NCBI GenBank assembly: GCA_947178145.1 | Contig: CAMWXE010000004.1 | Span: forward strand, 46,677 to 110,676 | Length of the DNA stretch: 64,000 nucleotides | Source of the DNA: an uncultured Lachnospiraceae bacterium | GTDB taxonomy: Bacteria > Bacillota > Clostridia > Lachnospirales > Lachnospiraceae | Reading direction: 5' to 3' | Part shown: positions 16,303-25,888 of the stretch, piece by piece | How positions within the stretch are numbered: the stretch's first letter is position 1 | Layout of the letters: every line of letters starts with the position of its first letter | Translations under genes and position numbers: made by a program | Notes under the pieces: generated by a model | Told to the model about the DNA's origin: nothing | The model's database searches: none | The model's input: only the letters and a program-made list of their open reading frames with translations

Positions 16303-18432
16303 TTAAAGTACATCTGTTATATTTGTCATTCTGTTAAAAAAAGGATCTTCCACCACCAGATTCAGGAAATCTGAATCTGTCACTCGGACCTTGTGTACCA
16401 GTTCCAGAAAAACTTCATCTAGTTTCCGACTTATATTTCTTGCTTTCATGGGACATAGCCTGATATAAGCCATAAAATAATCCATGATGCCCTCCTGCGC
16501 TCTCTCAAAGCACCAGATATCCTTATCCTGCCTTGTCTCTGGCGCATACACAGGCTTCCCAGTCTCATCAAATCCTGTCACCGACGGATGCGGCGCTGTA
16601 AGAAGCGTTTCAAGAATGTAATAATCATCAAAAATAGCACACGTTTTCCCGTTCTCATTTTCATAAAATGAACAGATATCCGACGTATTGTTCTTCCTGT
16701 CTCCTGCATCAAGCTGCATAAAATAAAATCCCTGCAAATGGTTGGATACGATTCTTTGTATGTACATCTGGCTTGTTCCTTTTGCCACGAAATCAAAAAA
16801 GGCCACATCCCCAGTTTTTGGGTTTAAACTGTCTATATACGTTCGATAATTTTTATACGCTGCCTCTGCTCTTCTTAAAATGCTCCTTTTGTACTGAAGA
16901 AGTCCTGTTTCATTTCCTGCTATGCCATCGTTCACAGCACAATCTGCCTCAATTCCAAACCGTTCTCTCAGACTTTCTTCCAATGTGCCGCTAAATTTCA
17001 TATCGTCCACATATTGGATATCTTCTACGCTTTTCACCCCAGCCCTGACTGCAGCAGTGCGTGAAGTCAGAAAATACACCGATTCATCTTCTTTGCCGAA
17101 TGACTTTGCCAGATGCGCATACATTTTCTTGATTAGATACCCATCCCTTGCACTAAACCATATATTTTGAATATGCTCTCTTTCCACTTGTTCATGAAAC
17201 CAAATGACAAAATCACTGACTATCGGTGCGCATATCAAATATCCAATATTATATACATCTGATATCTCAATACATCTATCATCCTGTTCAAATTGAAACG
17301 GGCTATTGAAGACCTTCGCTATGAACATCCCTATTTTTATGTGTTCTGCCATAGAATCCATAAAATCTGCAAATCCAAGATTCCCTGCTGCATCCAGCAG
17401 GTCGGCAGCACTCATCAACCTGATTGCTTCCAGTCCATGCTTTCTGGCACTTTCTATATCTGCAGTAAGATCATCACCTATATGAATAAATCTCTTCCCT
17501 TGTTCCCTGCTCTTTAAGACTTCATACAGATCCTGCAGCTTGCCTGTCCCATATTTACTCGAATTTAGAATATCTATATATCCAGTAATTTTACACTTTT
17601 TCAATATCTGAACCAATTGTTCCCTGCCATAATATGTATCTGAAACGATATATACTTTTTTCCCATTCTTAGACGTTTCCAGAAAAATCTCACAGACATC
17701 TTTCCTTGGAATAATAAGACTAAGATCCGTTTCAAATTCCAATTCAGCCAGATATCCGGCAGTAATGCCATCTGTATCTGCCCTTTCCATTTTTCTAATC
17801 ACATCTTTGTATATTTCTATAAGTGTCGGTGAAGCATTTCTTGACAATTCCTTTTCGCTTTCCAGTCTCTTCTTACAAAAATCTTTCAGAAAAATTCCCT
17901 TTTCCTGAAGTTTGCAGTCCACATGACGAATAACATCATCAGAAATTAGTACCTGTCTCATTACAAGTGTATCAAATAAGTCAAAACTGACAATGTCCGC
18001 TCTTTGTATTTTTGCCCTTAGCTCAGCTTTTGTCACACCAGACACACCAGAAAAATCATAAACTATTTTCGTTTCTGCAAGCAAATTTTTTCCCCTGATA
18101 TCCATCAGAGCTATGCCATGCTCACTACATGCGCCTCCTATTCTTTTTGTGATAGCCCGGCAGGAGCCGGGACGCGCAACCACTATAATCAATTTCACAC
18201 CATTTTTTACTGCATTATCAAATGAAAGAATCCGCTTTCCATAAAGCTTTCCATCTTCCCTAAACCCGTCAAGAAGACCTATGATTTCAAAGTCATTCTC
18301 CAAACCAGCAAGAGCCTCCTGGGTTTCTAACCCCAGACCATATAATGCTATTTTTTGTGCTTTATAATCTGCAAAAAACTCATTCATATTGATATACTTC
18401 ACTCCATTAGTTTTTATTGATGAATGCTTCAT
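16303..18432 (-). CDS. HAD-like hydrolase with N-terminal Rossmann module and large C-terminal domain
   Basis: This 709-residue protein begins with the locus-wide Rossmann-like module (KIALYGLGLETQEAL near residue 27). A HAD domain follows: motif I SFDLFDTLVMRQV near 150, motif II VYIVSDTYYGREQL near 260, motif IV HIGDDLTADIESA near 320. The C-terminal 350 residues are unassigned. Such proteins are common in polysaccharide clusters, but their reaction is not established. The ATG at 18432 has AAGGG six bases upstream and overlaps the previous gene by 26 bases, implying translational coupling; 18387 is an alternative start. Confidence 0.75.
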   Translation of the reverse strand: MKHSSIKTNGVKYINMNEFFADYKAQKIALYGLGLETQEALAGLENDFEIIGLLDGFREDGKLYGKRILSFDNAVKNGVKLIIVVARPGSCRAITKRIGGACSEHGIALMDIRGKNLLAETKIVYDFSGVSGVTKAELRAKIQRADIVSFDLFDTLVMRQVLISDDVIRHVDCKLQEKGIFLKDFCKKRLESEKELSRNASPTLIEIYKDVIRKMERADTDGITAGYLAELEFETDLSLIIPRKDVCEIFLETSKNGKKVYIVSDTYYGREQLVQILKKCKITGYIDILNSSKYGTGKLQDLYEVLKSREQGKRFIHIGDDLTADIESARKHGLEAIRLMSAADLLDAAGNLGFADFMDSMAEHIKIGMFIAKVFNSPFQFEQDDRCIEISDVYNIGYLICAPIVSDFVIWFHEQVEREHIQNIWFSARDGYLIKKMYAHLAKSFGKEDESVYFLTSRTAAVRAGVKSVEDIQYVDDMKFSGTLEESLRERFGIEADCAVNDGIAGNETGLLQYKRSILRRAEAAYKNYRTYIDSLNPKTGDVAFFDFVAKGTSQMYIQRIVSNHLQGFYFMQLDAGDRKNNTSDICSFYENENGKTCAIFDDYYILETLLTAPHPSVTGFDETGKPVYAPETRQDKDIWCFERAQEGIMDYFMAYIRLCPMKARNISRKLDEVFLELVHKVRVTDSDFLNLVVEDPFFNRMTNITDVL

Positions 18433-19849
18433 CCACTACCCTTAAAAAGTCGTTCTCGAAAGTCTCCATGGAAAAATACTTTTCATACAGCTTCCTTGCT
18501 CTTTGTCCCATGCCTGCCAGTCTGTCGTTATTTGTCACGCACCACTCTATTTTCTCTGCAAGTAACAGCACATTCTCTGTTGGGATTATAAAACCATCCT
18601 CACCTTCATGAATATAGGCTGCTGTGCCTGCTGCGTCTGATACAATACAGGGAATCGAATGCATCATTGCCTCTGCCACAACTGTCGGCATTGGGTCCTG
18701 TCTGGATGGACAAATCAATACATCTGAACAGTTTAACAGTTTATGTATTTTTACGCGGTCAACGCTTCCCGTAAAAATGATTTCACTGATATCCGCACTT
18801 TCCCTGCGAATTTCTTCTCCAAACATGGTCTCATCATAACCTACAATATAAAATTCACACCTGTTTCTAATATGGACAGGCAGTCTTTTTATCGCGTGCA
18901 ACAGGATATCCTGCCCTTTTCTTTCCTCAAGAAAACCAATCGTAATAAATCGCGTTTTATCAGAATCCGGCAGTCTTCCCTGCCGGGACACACAATCAGA
19001 AAGCTCAAATTCTGTAACATTGTCTGTCGAGTCTGCCACACCGTACAGTAACTTACCACACTGCAATTTGGGCAGAAACTCCTTTATTGCCATTTCAGGA
19101 ACTACTCCCACAGATACCGCGCTTAAATTATCCAGTTTAATTTTCCCCATCACTTCTCTTTTGACACCATCATAGAAAAATCTTGCATCATGCAGCCACC
19201 ATATGACAGGAACTGCTGTATTCCTATCTGACAGGAATACATGGTAATTTAGGGTATTACATATGATTAGTGAAAATGAATCTACCCATTTTGTCTCATT
19301 CATTGTTGCAATCTGCAGATTCTCATCTATTATTATGGGAATATTTATTTCAAACAGTTTTTCCCGTAACGGTCCGTCAGTCATTGAGGCGTATACCACC
19401 TCATAACCATACTTTTTCAAAACGATTGCCGCATGAAACAAAGCTATCGCCGGCCCTCCTAATGTCAGATCATTTGACATCAGCAATATTTTTGTCTTTA
19501 ATATAATATCATCTTTTACAATATTCTCTGCGTTGTTGTAATACTGTATTGGCCTTTTCACAATATGTTCTGCCAACAATTGGTGCAGGTCGTAAAAGTG
19601 ATAAATACAATTCTCGTCCACACCAAGAGCAACAAGTTGTTGTTTCATTGTTTTAATGTGAAAACTTAAAATAACCACAACATCATAATCCAGCCCAATA
19701 CCTTCCCCAGGCGGCAGTACTTCTATTCCATCAATGCGTGTATACTGTTTTTGTTCTGAATTGTCAAGCAAAGCCACCACTTCCTGTCGGTCAAACCATT
19801 TCTTGTACCGGTTATAGTAGTCGCCTGTCCCAAATATTAAATACCGCAT
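18407..19849 (-). CDS. Family 4-type glycosyltransferase with N-terminal Rossmann module
   Basis: A 480-residue protein in two parts. Residues 1-95 form the Rossmann-like module seen across this locus (YLIFGTGDYYNRY, then VVALLDNS). Residues 115-475 form a GT-B glycosyltransferase: MSNDLTLGGPAIALFH, then ITIGFLEERKGQDILLHA. Near the C-terminus is a nucleotide-sugar binding segment, CPSRQDPMPTVVAEAMMH, with the GT4 E-x7-E-like pattern. It transfers a sugar from a nucleotide donor in the cytoplasm; donor and acceptor are unknown. Confidence 0.85.
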   Translation of the reverse strand: MRYLIFGTGDYYNRYKKWFDRQEVVALLDNSEQKQYTRIDGIEVLPPGEGIGLDYDVVVILSFHIKTMKQQLVALGVDENCIYHFYDLHQLLAEHIVKRPIQYYNNAENIVKDDIILKTKILLMSNDLTLGGPAIALFHAAIVLKKYGYEVVYASMTDGPLREKLFEINIPIIIDENLQIATMNETKWVDSFSLIICNTLNYHVFLSDRNTAVPVIWWLHDARFFYDGVKREVMGKIKLDNLSAVSVGVVPEMAIKEFLPKLQCGKLLYGVADSTDNVTEFELSDCVSRQGRLPDSDKTRFITIGFLEERKGQDILLHAIKRLPVHIRNRCEFYIVGYDETMFGEEIRRESADISEIIFTGSVDRVKIHKLLNCSDVLICPSRQDPMPTVVAEAMMHSIPCIVSDAAGTAAYIHEGEDGFIIPTENVLLLAEKIEWCVTNNDRLAGMGQRARKLYEKYFSMETFENDFLRVVDEAFINKN

Positions 19850-19858
19850 TCTTCCAGC

Positions 19859-20893
19859 TTATCCCTCTCGTCCAAACTCTGTAAAGAAGGAATACCCTCT
19901 ATGCTTTTTCTCCACCACTACTATAGAATCATAATAGTGGCAGGCTTTAATATAATCTGCATAAAAAGGCAGATCGTTCAATTTATCCAGATTTACAAAC
20001 TGACTGTTTACACAATCTGCAAAGTCCTTGCTATATTCTATAAAGGTATCTTTTTTCCCATACTCCCCGCCATATCTTGCAGAATATGAGGAATGACAAT
20101 CTTCACATAAAAACACGCCATTTTCCTTTAGCAATGGAAATAATGTTTCAAAGGTTAGAATTTGATGATCCACCACATGGCTTCCATCGTCCAGTACGAT
20201 ATCAAATGGTCCCCACTGCTCTGATACCTGTACAAGAAAATCCCTGTCTGCCTGTGATCCGATGCAGATATGTATATTTTCCTCTTCATATTCCTTGCAT
20301 CTTGTGTCAATATCCATGCCGACAACCGTTGCCTTCTCACCAAAATAGTCCTTCCACATTTGTAAAGAACCACCCTTATAGACACCTATTTCCAGAATCC
20401 TTACATCACTGCCAATGTATTTCTGAAAAAACGTATGATACACCTCAAAATAGTGCCACCATTTGTTCATCACCCTATGGGGCTTATTGAAATAAAATTC
20501 CTCCAGCTTATTTCCTGGGATTATTTTATCGTATATCAGGCTGTTGACCTCAAAACACTCGTCACTATTACTTTTAAGCTGGATACTTCCTAAATTTGAC
20601 TTATCCGGAACAATCAGATCACTGCCTCTTATTATCCTGTTTTTTTCTATCCCATACTCCGTAACCAGCTGGCTCTCTATTATGTTGAAAACAGCTGGTG
20701 TAACTGCTATTTTGTCCCATTCTCTTGACCTGACAATTTCCGGTGATTCTATTGTGTACCTCTGTTCAAATCTTTCCCCCCATCTCTCCTGGTCATTGTC
20801 TACAATTCCCACAATCTGCACCATATCTGATGCAGGGTTTAACCTGACAAATCTTCTTGCGTTCTCTCCCGCGCCAAATAATAATATTTTCAT
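19859..20893 (-). CDS. Class I methyltransferase (CmcI-like) with N-terminal Rossmann module
   Basis: A 344-residue protein. The first 100 residues carry the shared module (ILLFGAGENARRFV). The rest resembles the CmcI/cephalosporin hydroxylase-type SAM methyltransferases: VRILEIGVYKGGSLQMWKDY near 165, VVGMDIDTRC near 190 and DIVLDDGSHVVDHQ near 228. A sugar O-methyltransferase role is likely in this context. AGGAGAAGGG lies just upstream of the ATG. It starts 105 bases after the WbsX-like gene. Confidence 0.75.
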   Translation of the reverse strand: MKILLFGAGENARRFVRLNPASDMVQIVGIVDNDQERWGERFEQRYTIESPEIVRSREWDKIAVTPAVFNIIESQLVTEYGIEKNRIIRGSDLIVPDKSNLGSIQLKSNSDECFEVNSLIYDKIIPGNKLEEFYFNKPHRVMNKWWHYFEVYHTFFQKYIGSDVRILEIGVYKGGSLQMWKDYFGEKATVVGMDIDTRCKEYEEENIHICIGSQADRDFLVQVSEQWGPFDIVLDDGSHVVDHQILTFETLFPLLKENGVFLCEDCHSSYSARYGGEYGKKDTFIEYSKDFADCVNSQFVNLDKLNDLPFYADYIKACHYYDSIVVVEKKHRGYSFFTEFGREG

Positions 20894-20998
20894 TTTCCCT
20901 TCTCCTCAATCATTTCTTTTCAATAATATTCTTTGCTACCTTATAAACAAACCATACAGTTGTGCACTGACTGGCTCATTCAAATCCTGCAATAAAAT

Positions 20999-22543
20999 TT
21001 AATCCTGCATCATGGCATCAATAATTTCTTCCAGACTAAAAATTTTACCATGATATTTCATTTGCAATATATTGGTAATTGCATCTGTATCGTATGCTGT
21101 TATGATAATCGCATCTGTATCAGGAAATATTTCTTCTGGATGATAAACCTTATAATCATTCCCAAATTGTCCGACATATCTGTCAATCCCAAAACAGACC
21201 TTCACGTTCTCTCTTCTCAGCTCTGCAAGCAAATGCTTTCCCAATGCAGACATCCCATATATTGCAACCGTCCTAACCTGCTTCATTTCAAAAAACTCAG
21301 CAAAATGAACTCTATTTTCTTCTTCTAAATACAACCATTTATCCATTATCTGAAATAACCGTTTAAATTTTCTGGCATCATAATCCAGTCGTTCTATCTC
21401 TCTTTTACAGGCTTGTGTATACTCAGTTGCATCGATTCTTTTTGAGGTTATTACTGCATGATTTGTTGCATTTTTTACTGCATCAAGATAGGCATATCCA
21501 TACAGTTCATCCGGCTCCAGATACATACCCTCCCCCCACTCGTTCCATGCATTAATAAAAAGATACTCATTTCCATATGCAGCGCTTTTTTCAATCAGTT
21601 TCCTGAAATTCTCCTGAAAAATCTCTGGTGACTGATCGATCATGCATTCTCCTCTTTTCCCCCTTCTAGGCGTATCATCATATCCGGAAACGCCACAAAA
21701 ATACGTTCTGTATCCCATAATCGGTTCCGAATTTAGCACCTCCCTCCACACATCCTTATACGCAAAACACCTGACTCCATTTCGAATTTCTGCCCTTCCA
21801 TAATCATTTAAATGGTTCATACTATTTCTCGGTTCATAGATCATCGCCGCATCCAGACTATCGTTTGGCGCATTGATATGTGCACCTATCAGGTGCAATC
21901 CCGGTAACCCCGCCTCCGCTGCCATCCGACGCCAGCACGCAGTCATTTCATGGATCGGCTGTATATCATTAGGACTGTAAAATACAAATACCGGTTTTCC
22001 GTCCAGTTTTATGTACCGTTCATCCCGGAAAAACGGCAGTAAGTATTCGAAGTGCGCCTCCCATTGTTTATATCCGCCGTAATCCTGCTCCATAAGCACA
22101 CCACTTTGTACTTCCATACCGGATTTCTCATATTTTTCCGCCCATACATTCCCACATATTCTGCTCCATGACCTAATCCACGGCTCGCTTGCCCAGTTGA
22201 AACAAAAAGGCATATCTATATCTTTCCATTGTAAAAGATTCTCTGCTGGAAGTTCCAGCTCCTTTTTTCCATCTTTGAAGTAATAATGATAAAAACAGAA
22301 ACCATCAATCCCATACTTTTTTGCCAGCTCCGCCTGCCTTTGCATTGCCTGCTTAGTATTTAAATCATAATATCTGCCCCCCAGCGGAACCCTTGGCTCA
22401 TTATGTCCTTCAAAATATTTTTCTGCTGTCCTTACCGAATCCCAGTCTGTAAAACCTTTCCCCCACCAGAGGTTATTATCCTCCGTTTCATAAAATTGCG
22501 GCAGATAGACTGCAAGCAATTTAGGCATTAAATTTTCATTCAT
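20999..22543 (-). CDS. WbsX-like/GH99-like protein with C-terminal Rossmann module
   Basis: A 514-residue protein. The N-terminal 370 residues match the WbsX family of polysaccharide clusters: LLAVYLPQFYETEDN, WWGKGFTDWDSV, GIDGFCFYHYYF, an FCFNWASEPW strand, and NAWNEWGEGMYLEP near 340. This family has a GH99-like TIM barrel and is usually annotated as a glycosyltransferase or glycoside hydrolase of O-antigen and cell-wall rhamnan synthesis. The last 90 residues are a tail copy of the shared Rossmann module (VRTVAIYGMSALGKHL). It has no signal peptide. The reaction is not certain. Confidence 0.8.
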   Translation of the reverse strand: MNENLMPKLLAVYLPQFYETEDNNLWWGKGFTDWDSVRTAEKYFEGHNEPRVPLGGRYYDLNTKQAMQRQAELAKKYGIDGFCFYHYYFKDGKKELELPAENLLQWKDIDMPFCFNWASEPWIRSWSRICGNVWAEKYEKSGMEVQSGVLMEQDYGGYKQWEAHFEYLLPFFRDERYIKLDGKPVFVFYSPNDIQPIHEMTACWRRMAAEAGLPGLHLIGAHINAPNDSLDAAMIYEPRNSMNHLNDYGRAEIRNGVRCFAYKDVWREVLNSEPIMGYRTYFCGVSGYDDTPRRGKRGECMIDQSPEIFQENFRKLIEKSAAYGNEYLFINAWNEWGEGMYLEPDELYGYAYLDAVKNATNHAVITSKRIDATEYTQACKREIERLDYDARKFKRLFQIMDKWLYLEEENRVHFAEFFEMKQVRTVAIYGMSALGKHLLAELRRENVKVCFGIDRYVGQFGNDYKVYHPEEIFPDTDAIIITAYDTDAITNILQMKYHGKIFSLEEIIDAMMQD

Positions 22544-22553
22544 TATTATACCC

Positions 22554-23642
22554 CTACCCCTTTTTCACCACCGCATACACAATCAAAGGATAATACTTAT
22601 CATTTTCCTGGAAATCGCTGATATCCAGGTCTTCTCTGCAAAGTCCACTGATATGTGCCATGACTGTCTTCACATTTCCATAACTCCCAGCCTCTATAAC
22701 TTTCAAGTCTGGTTCTGATGAAAACATTTTTCTCAGCGCGTCCACATTAAAATTAAAACAGCATCCATAATCATCCATACACCGCCTTGAATTTTGTGAG
22801 ATCCCTGAGCATGTGACAAGTGCAGTCCCGCCTCTTTTTAACAATCGGCCGATATTGTGTGCGGCACTCTTCAAATCAAACAGATACATCAGAGTCTGTG
22901 TCAGGATAAAGCAGTCAGCCAGTTCATTCTGTATACCTTCCCCTGTTTCCAGGTTTCCATTAAATGTGACGCCTTCGCCATGATTCCCTACATCCATAAC
23001 AATGGAGTGTGTCAATTGTTCCCCTCCGTATCTGAGTGAATATGTGTTGTCCTCTATCTCAAGAACTTCTCCTTTTACCAAGTGCTTATATTCTTCTAAA
23101 AATTTCTCAATATAATATCTGTCAACAGGTGTACCTCTCTCTGTGCCAAACTGTCTGCTGAGCGGTTTCGTACCCATCTGTGCAACTGCATTGATCAACG
23201 GATATGCCCTTCTATAAGAAACTCTCAGAAATTCCCTCCATTCTTCCGTTCCGTTTATTTGCAGTTGTGTTGTATCATGAGCTGTACATGTAAAATAATG
23301 TCTTGAAAATCTAATCTCCGCCAAAAGGCGGTTCAGAACTTCTTCATTTTCAAAATAGGGTTCTATGAAAAAGGGGAAAACAATCCTGTCCGGACAGACT
23401 CCCAATTCCATCAATTGTCTCCACATCCCGATAAAATGGACAGACATCAAAAAAATTGGTTTTTCATCCAATAAACTGACTTGCGCAGGATGTAAAATTC
23501 TGATACCAGTATTTCCATAGAATTGCTGTGTATCCCTCTCTGCCTTATTGTCCAGAAAAGCTACGATATGGTATTTCTGCAAAAGCTTCTCTTCCTTATA
23601 TGTGAAATATTTCCCTGTGCCAAATACGATAATTTCCTGCAT
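22554..23642 (-). CDS. Methyltransferase-like protein with N-terminal Rossmann module
   Basis: About 362 residues. The N-terminus is the shared module (EIIVFGTGKYFTYKEE, then IVAFLDNKAE). The C-terminal 200 residues look like a SAM-dependent methyltransferase: a VLEIEDNTYSLRYGG segment, then CFILTQTLMYLFD and RGGTALVTCSGIS, the pattern of post-motif strands in polysaccharide methyltransferases. Motif I is degenerate, so activity is uncertain. The ATG at 23642 has AAGGAG six bases upstream. Confidence 0.65.
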   Translation of the reverse strand: MQEIIVFGTGKYFTYKEEKLLQKYHIVAFLDNKAERDTQQFYGNTGIRILHPAQVSLLDEKPIFLMSVHFIGMWRQLMELGVCPDRIVFPFFIEPYFENEEVLNRLLAEIRFSRHYFTCTAHDTTQLQINGTEEWREFLRVSYRRAYPLINAVAQMGTKPLSRQFGTERGTPVDRYYIEKFLEEYKHLVKGEVLEIEDNTYSLRYGGEQLTHSIVMDVGNHGEGVTFNGNLETGEGIQNELADCFILTQTLMYLFDLKSAAHNIGRLLKRGGTALVTCSGISQNSRRCMDDYGCCFNFNVDALRKMFSSEPDLKVIEAGSYGNVKTVMAHISGLCREDLDISDFQENDKYYPLIVYAVVKKG

Positions 23643-23653
23643 AATCTTCTCCT

Positions 23654-24706
23654 TCACTCCAGCAGTGCCCTCATGGAAATAACATTTCGATATCCTGTTT
23701 CTGTCAATTCCCGTTTAATTTCTTCAAAATAATAAACTGCTGTCACAATGACCACATCAACCTGCAAAAGTTCCTGTTTTGAATTTTTGATCTCGTCAGG
23801 CCTATAGATTGGCAGTTTCCTAATTCCTGTCTTCTCAACTGTTTTATCCAGAACATATTCAACACACATACCGCCCTGCAGGATTTCTTTGCACAGGAGC
23901 TGTCCCAGCTCCGCATATCCATATACAGCGATTTTCGTATAGCCGCGCGTCCCCAGCACTTCTACGATATTTTGGCCTTTGATTTTGCGATCCATCCATT
24001 TTGTCAGAATCCAATAAAATAAAATCTGTTTCTGCAGTCTTTCTTCCAGCTCGATGGTTCTATCCTCTGGCCGCTCATCCGGCTTTCTGAAAAGATAAAC
24101 CTCCAGATATTTCCCCGGCTGCCTGTTTTGGATTGCCCTATACTCTGCCATATTCCTTGACAGCAGATCATATGGCAGACTTGTAAGCTGTGATTCATGA
24201 AACCTAATCAGCTTCATCTTTTTATCTATGACGTCAGAGATATCCAGCATGTGCGAAGGCTGCTGTATCAGCGAATGCACCTCATACAAATAGATCTCTG
24301 TATGATGTATTTTCTGATGCCGCAACGCATTATATACGCTCAGGCATGCCGCAGTATGGTCAGAATGATTATCATAAATCCCCGTTACAAAAATTTTGGT
24401 ATAACCCGAAAGCGGGATGTTAACCAGACAGTCTGTATGCTGCATCAATGTGCCGTCTTCATAGTCCAGCATCCGATAACAACCTATCCCAAGCTCGTCC
24501 ATCTCTGCAAGAAACTCACGTTTTCTTATTTCTTTTTCCTTTTCCGGCGGCACATCTCCCTGTCCCTGCCTTCCGTCTGTCAAAACCAGCACTGTACACA
24601 GCTCTGGATAACGTGCAAGAATTCCTCCTGTGCCAATACATTCGTCATCCGGATGCGGTGCGACAATCAGCAGCTTGTCCTGATTTTTGATTGTCAGTAT
24701 CTGCAT
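23654..24706 (-). CDS. PIG-L family deacetylase with C-terminal Rossmann module
   Basis: A protein of about 350 residues. The LLIVAPHPDDECIGTGG motif at its start has the H-P-D-D metal and catalytic residues of PIG-L/LmbE N-acetylglucosamine deacetylases, and DNHSDHTAACLSV near 120 carries the second metal-binding His pair. Residues 240-350 are the shared helical linker and Rossmann tail (IAVYGYAELGQLL). It probably removes an N-acetyl group from a sugar or sugar-linked intermediate in the cytoplasm. The ATG at 24706 has AGGGA seven bases upstream. Confidence 0.85.
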   Translation of the reverse strand: MQILTIKNQDKLLIVAPHPDDECIGTGGILARYPELCTVLVLTDGRQGQGDVPPEKEKEIRKREFLAEMDELGIGCYRMLDYEDGTLMQHTDCLVNIPLSGYTKIFVTGIYDNHSDHTAACLSVYNALRHQKIHHTEIYLYEVHSLIQQPSHMLDISDVIDKKMKLIRFHESQLTSLPYDLLSRNMAEYRAIQNRQPGKYLEVYLFRKPDERPEDRTIELEERLQKQILFYWILTKWMDRKIKGQNIVEVLGTRGYTKIAVYGYAELGQLLCKEILQGGMCVEYVLDKTVEKTGIRKLPIYRPDEIKNSKQELLQVDVVIVTAVYYFEEIKRELTETGYRNVISMRALLE

Positions 24707-24828
24707 TTCAACATCCCTGCTGCTTTCTGAGCCAAAGGTTGGCGCCACCCACAAAGTTATTGATTACTGCACCTTCTCTAAATATACATTTCAAAAATAA
24801 AGTATCCATTTTGCTTTTGTCTCCTTAC

Positions 24829-25830
24829 TCAAATCTCAAAATCTGACTTTTTCGGAAAAAGTTCATACAGTGCCCTGTTGATTTCCACCTTGATCCTTTC
24901 GAAATTGCCACTGCCTGTCTCGTTTAAACTTATGACAGGATACTTCCTGTTCCGTATGGCATCTGCCGCTTCCAGATAATTCTCCTCATCTACCAGAAAC
25001 ATCTTTCCCTGATATTTGTGTGGCACAAATTTCCCTGAACAAATCTGCCACATCGTTATCAGCCTCTGTGTCACATCGGAATACGCGCGGAACTTATTGC
25101 GTGATGCCCTGTCCAAAGACTCTGGCTCCTTTTCCCATATCTCCTTTAAAACAGATTTCTTCATGGGCATAGCCTCATGGGGATATACAAAGGATTCAAA
25201 ATTGTTCCAGAACTCCAGATTGACATTCTGTTGCAGGCGCTTTCCGTAGACTGGTGAAAACCATTTTTCACGATTTTCTTCTATAACCACCCTCTTATCA
25301 AAATTACGGTTTAAAAGAACCATATTATTGACACACGCATAGTTCATCTGCAAGTCCATTCCTTTGTCAGCTTTGAGAATAAAATGTGTTTCTACAGCCT
25401 CTTCACATGGCATACCATCCTGAAAATAATATTCCTGAGATATTGGCTGTACCGGAAAAAGGTCATCATTGAAAAGGATGAAGTTTTCACTTAATTCTTC
25501 TATTCTGAAATAATTCATTTCTATGACATTTGAGTTAAAAGTTGGTAAGTACTGTGGCGGAATATAGTCACTGTGTTTTACAACCCTGATCTTCTTATGC
25601 GAAGTGTTCAGCCACTCTGGTACATGTCCCCAAGTAATGAAAAAGATATTATCTATCCAGGGTATGTTCTTTTCAATCGCACGAAATAAATATTGAAGAT
25701 TATCCCATGATTCATAACGGACATCGGACACAGTCTTTGTTTTATCATATTTATTTTTTTCTGCCTGCCATATCAGGTCACTGCCATCAACCCATGGAAG
25801 GACAAGATCGATTCGTTCCTTTTTCATCAT
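24829..25830 (-). CDS. Stealth-family hexose-1-phosphate transferase
   Basis: A 333-residue Stealth protein. It starts with the CR1 motif (IDLVLPWVDGSD); a YESWDNLQYLFRAI segment and FNDDLFPV follow from CR2 (near residue 120). Later regions (an EFWNNFES segment, AYSDVTQR) match CR3/CR4. Stealth enzymes, related to GlcNAc-1-phosphotransferase, add sugar 1-phosphate units and make phosphodiester-linked capsules. The ATG at 25830 is chosen because AAAGGG lies six bases upstream. Together with the GT-D and sulfatase-like genes it suggests phosphodiester decorations in the glycan. Confidence 0.85.
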   Translation of the reverse strand: MMKKERIDLVLPWVDGSDLIWQAEKNKYDKTKTVSDVRYESWDNLQYLFRAIEKNIPWIDNIFFITWGHVPEWLNTSHKKIRVVKHSDYIPPQYLPTFNSNVIEMNYFRIEELSENFILFNDDLFPVQPISQEYYFQDGMPCEEAVETHFILKADKGMDLQMNYACVNNMVLLNRNFDKRVVIEENREKWFSPVYGKRLQQNVNLEFWNNFESFVYPHEAMPMKKSVLKEIWEKEPESLDRASRNKFRAYSDVTQRLITMWQICSGKFVPHKYQGKMFLVDEENYLEAADAIRNRKYPVISLNETGSGNFERIKVEINRALYELFPKKSDFEI

Positions 25831-25888
25831 AGCCATCCCTTTTCTCCACATGCATACGCTAAATTCAAACTTCCCGCTTAAAATAGTT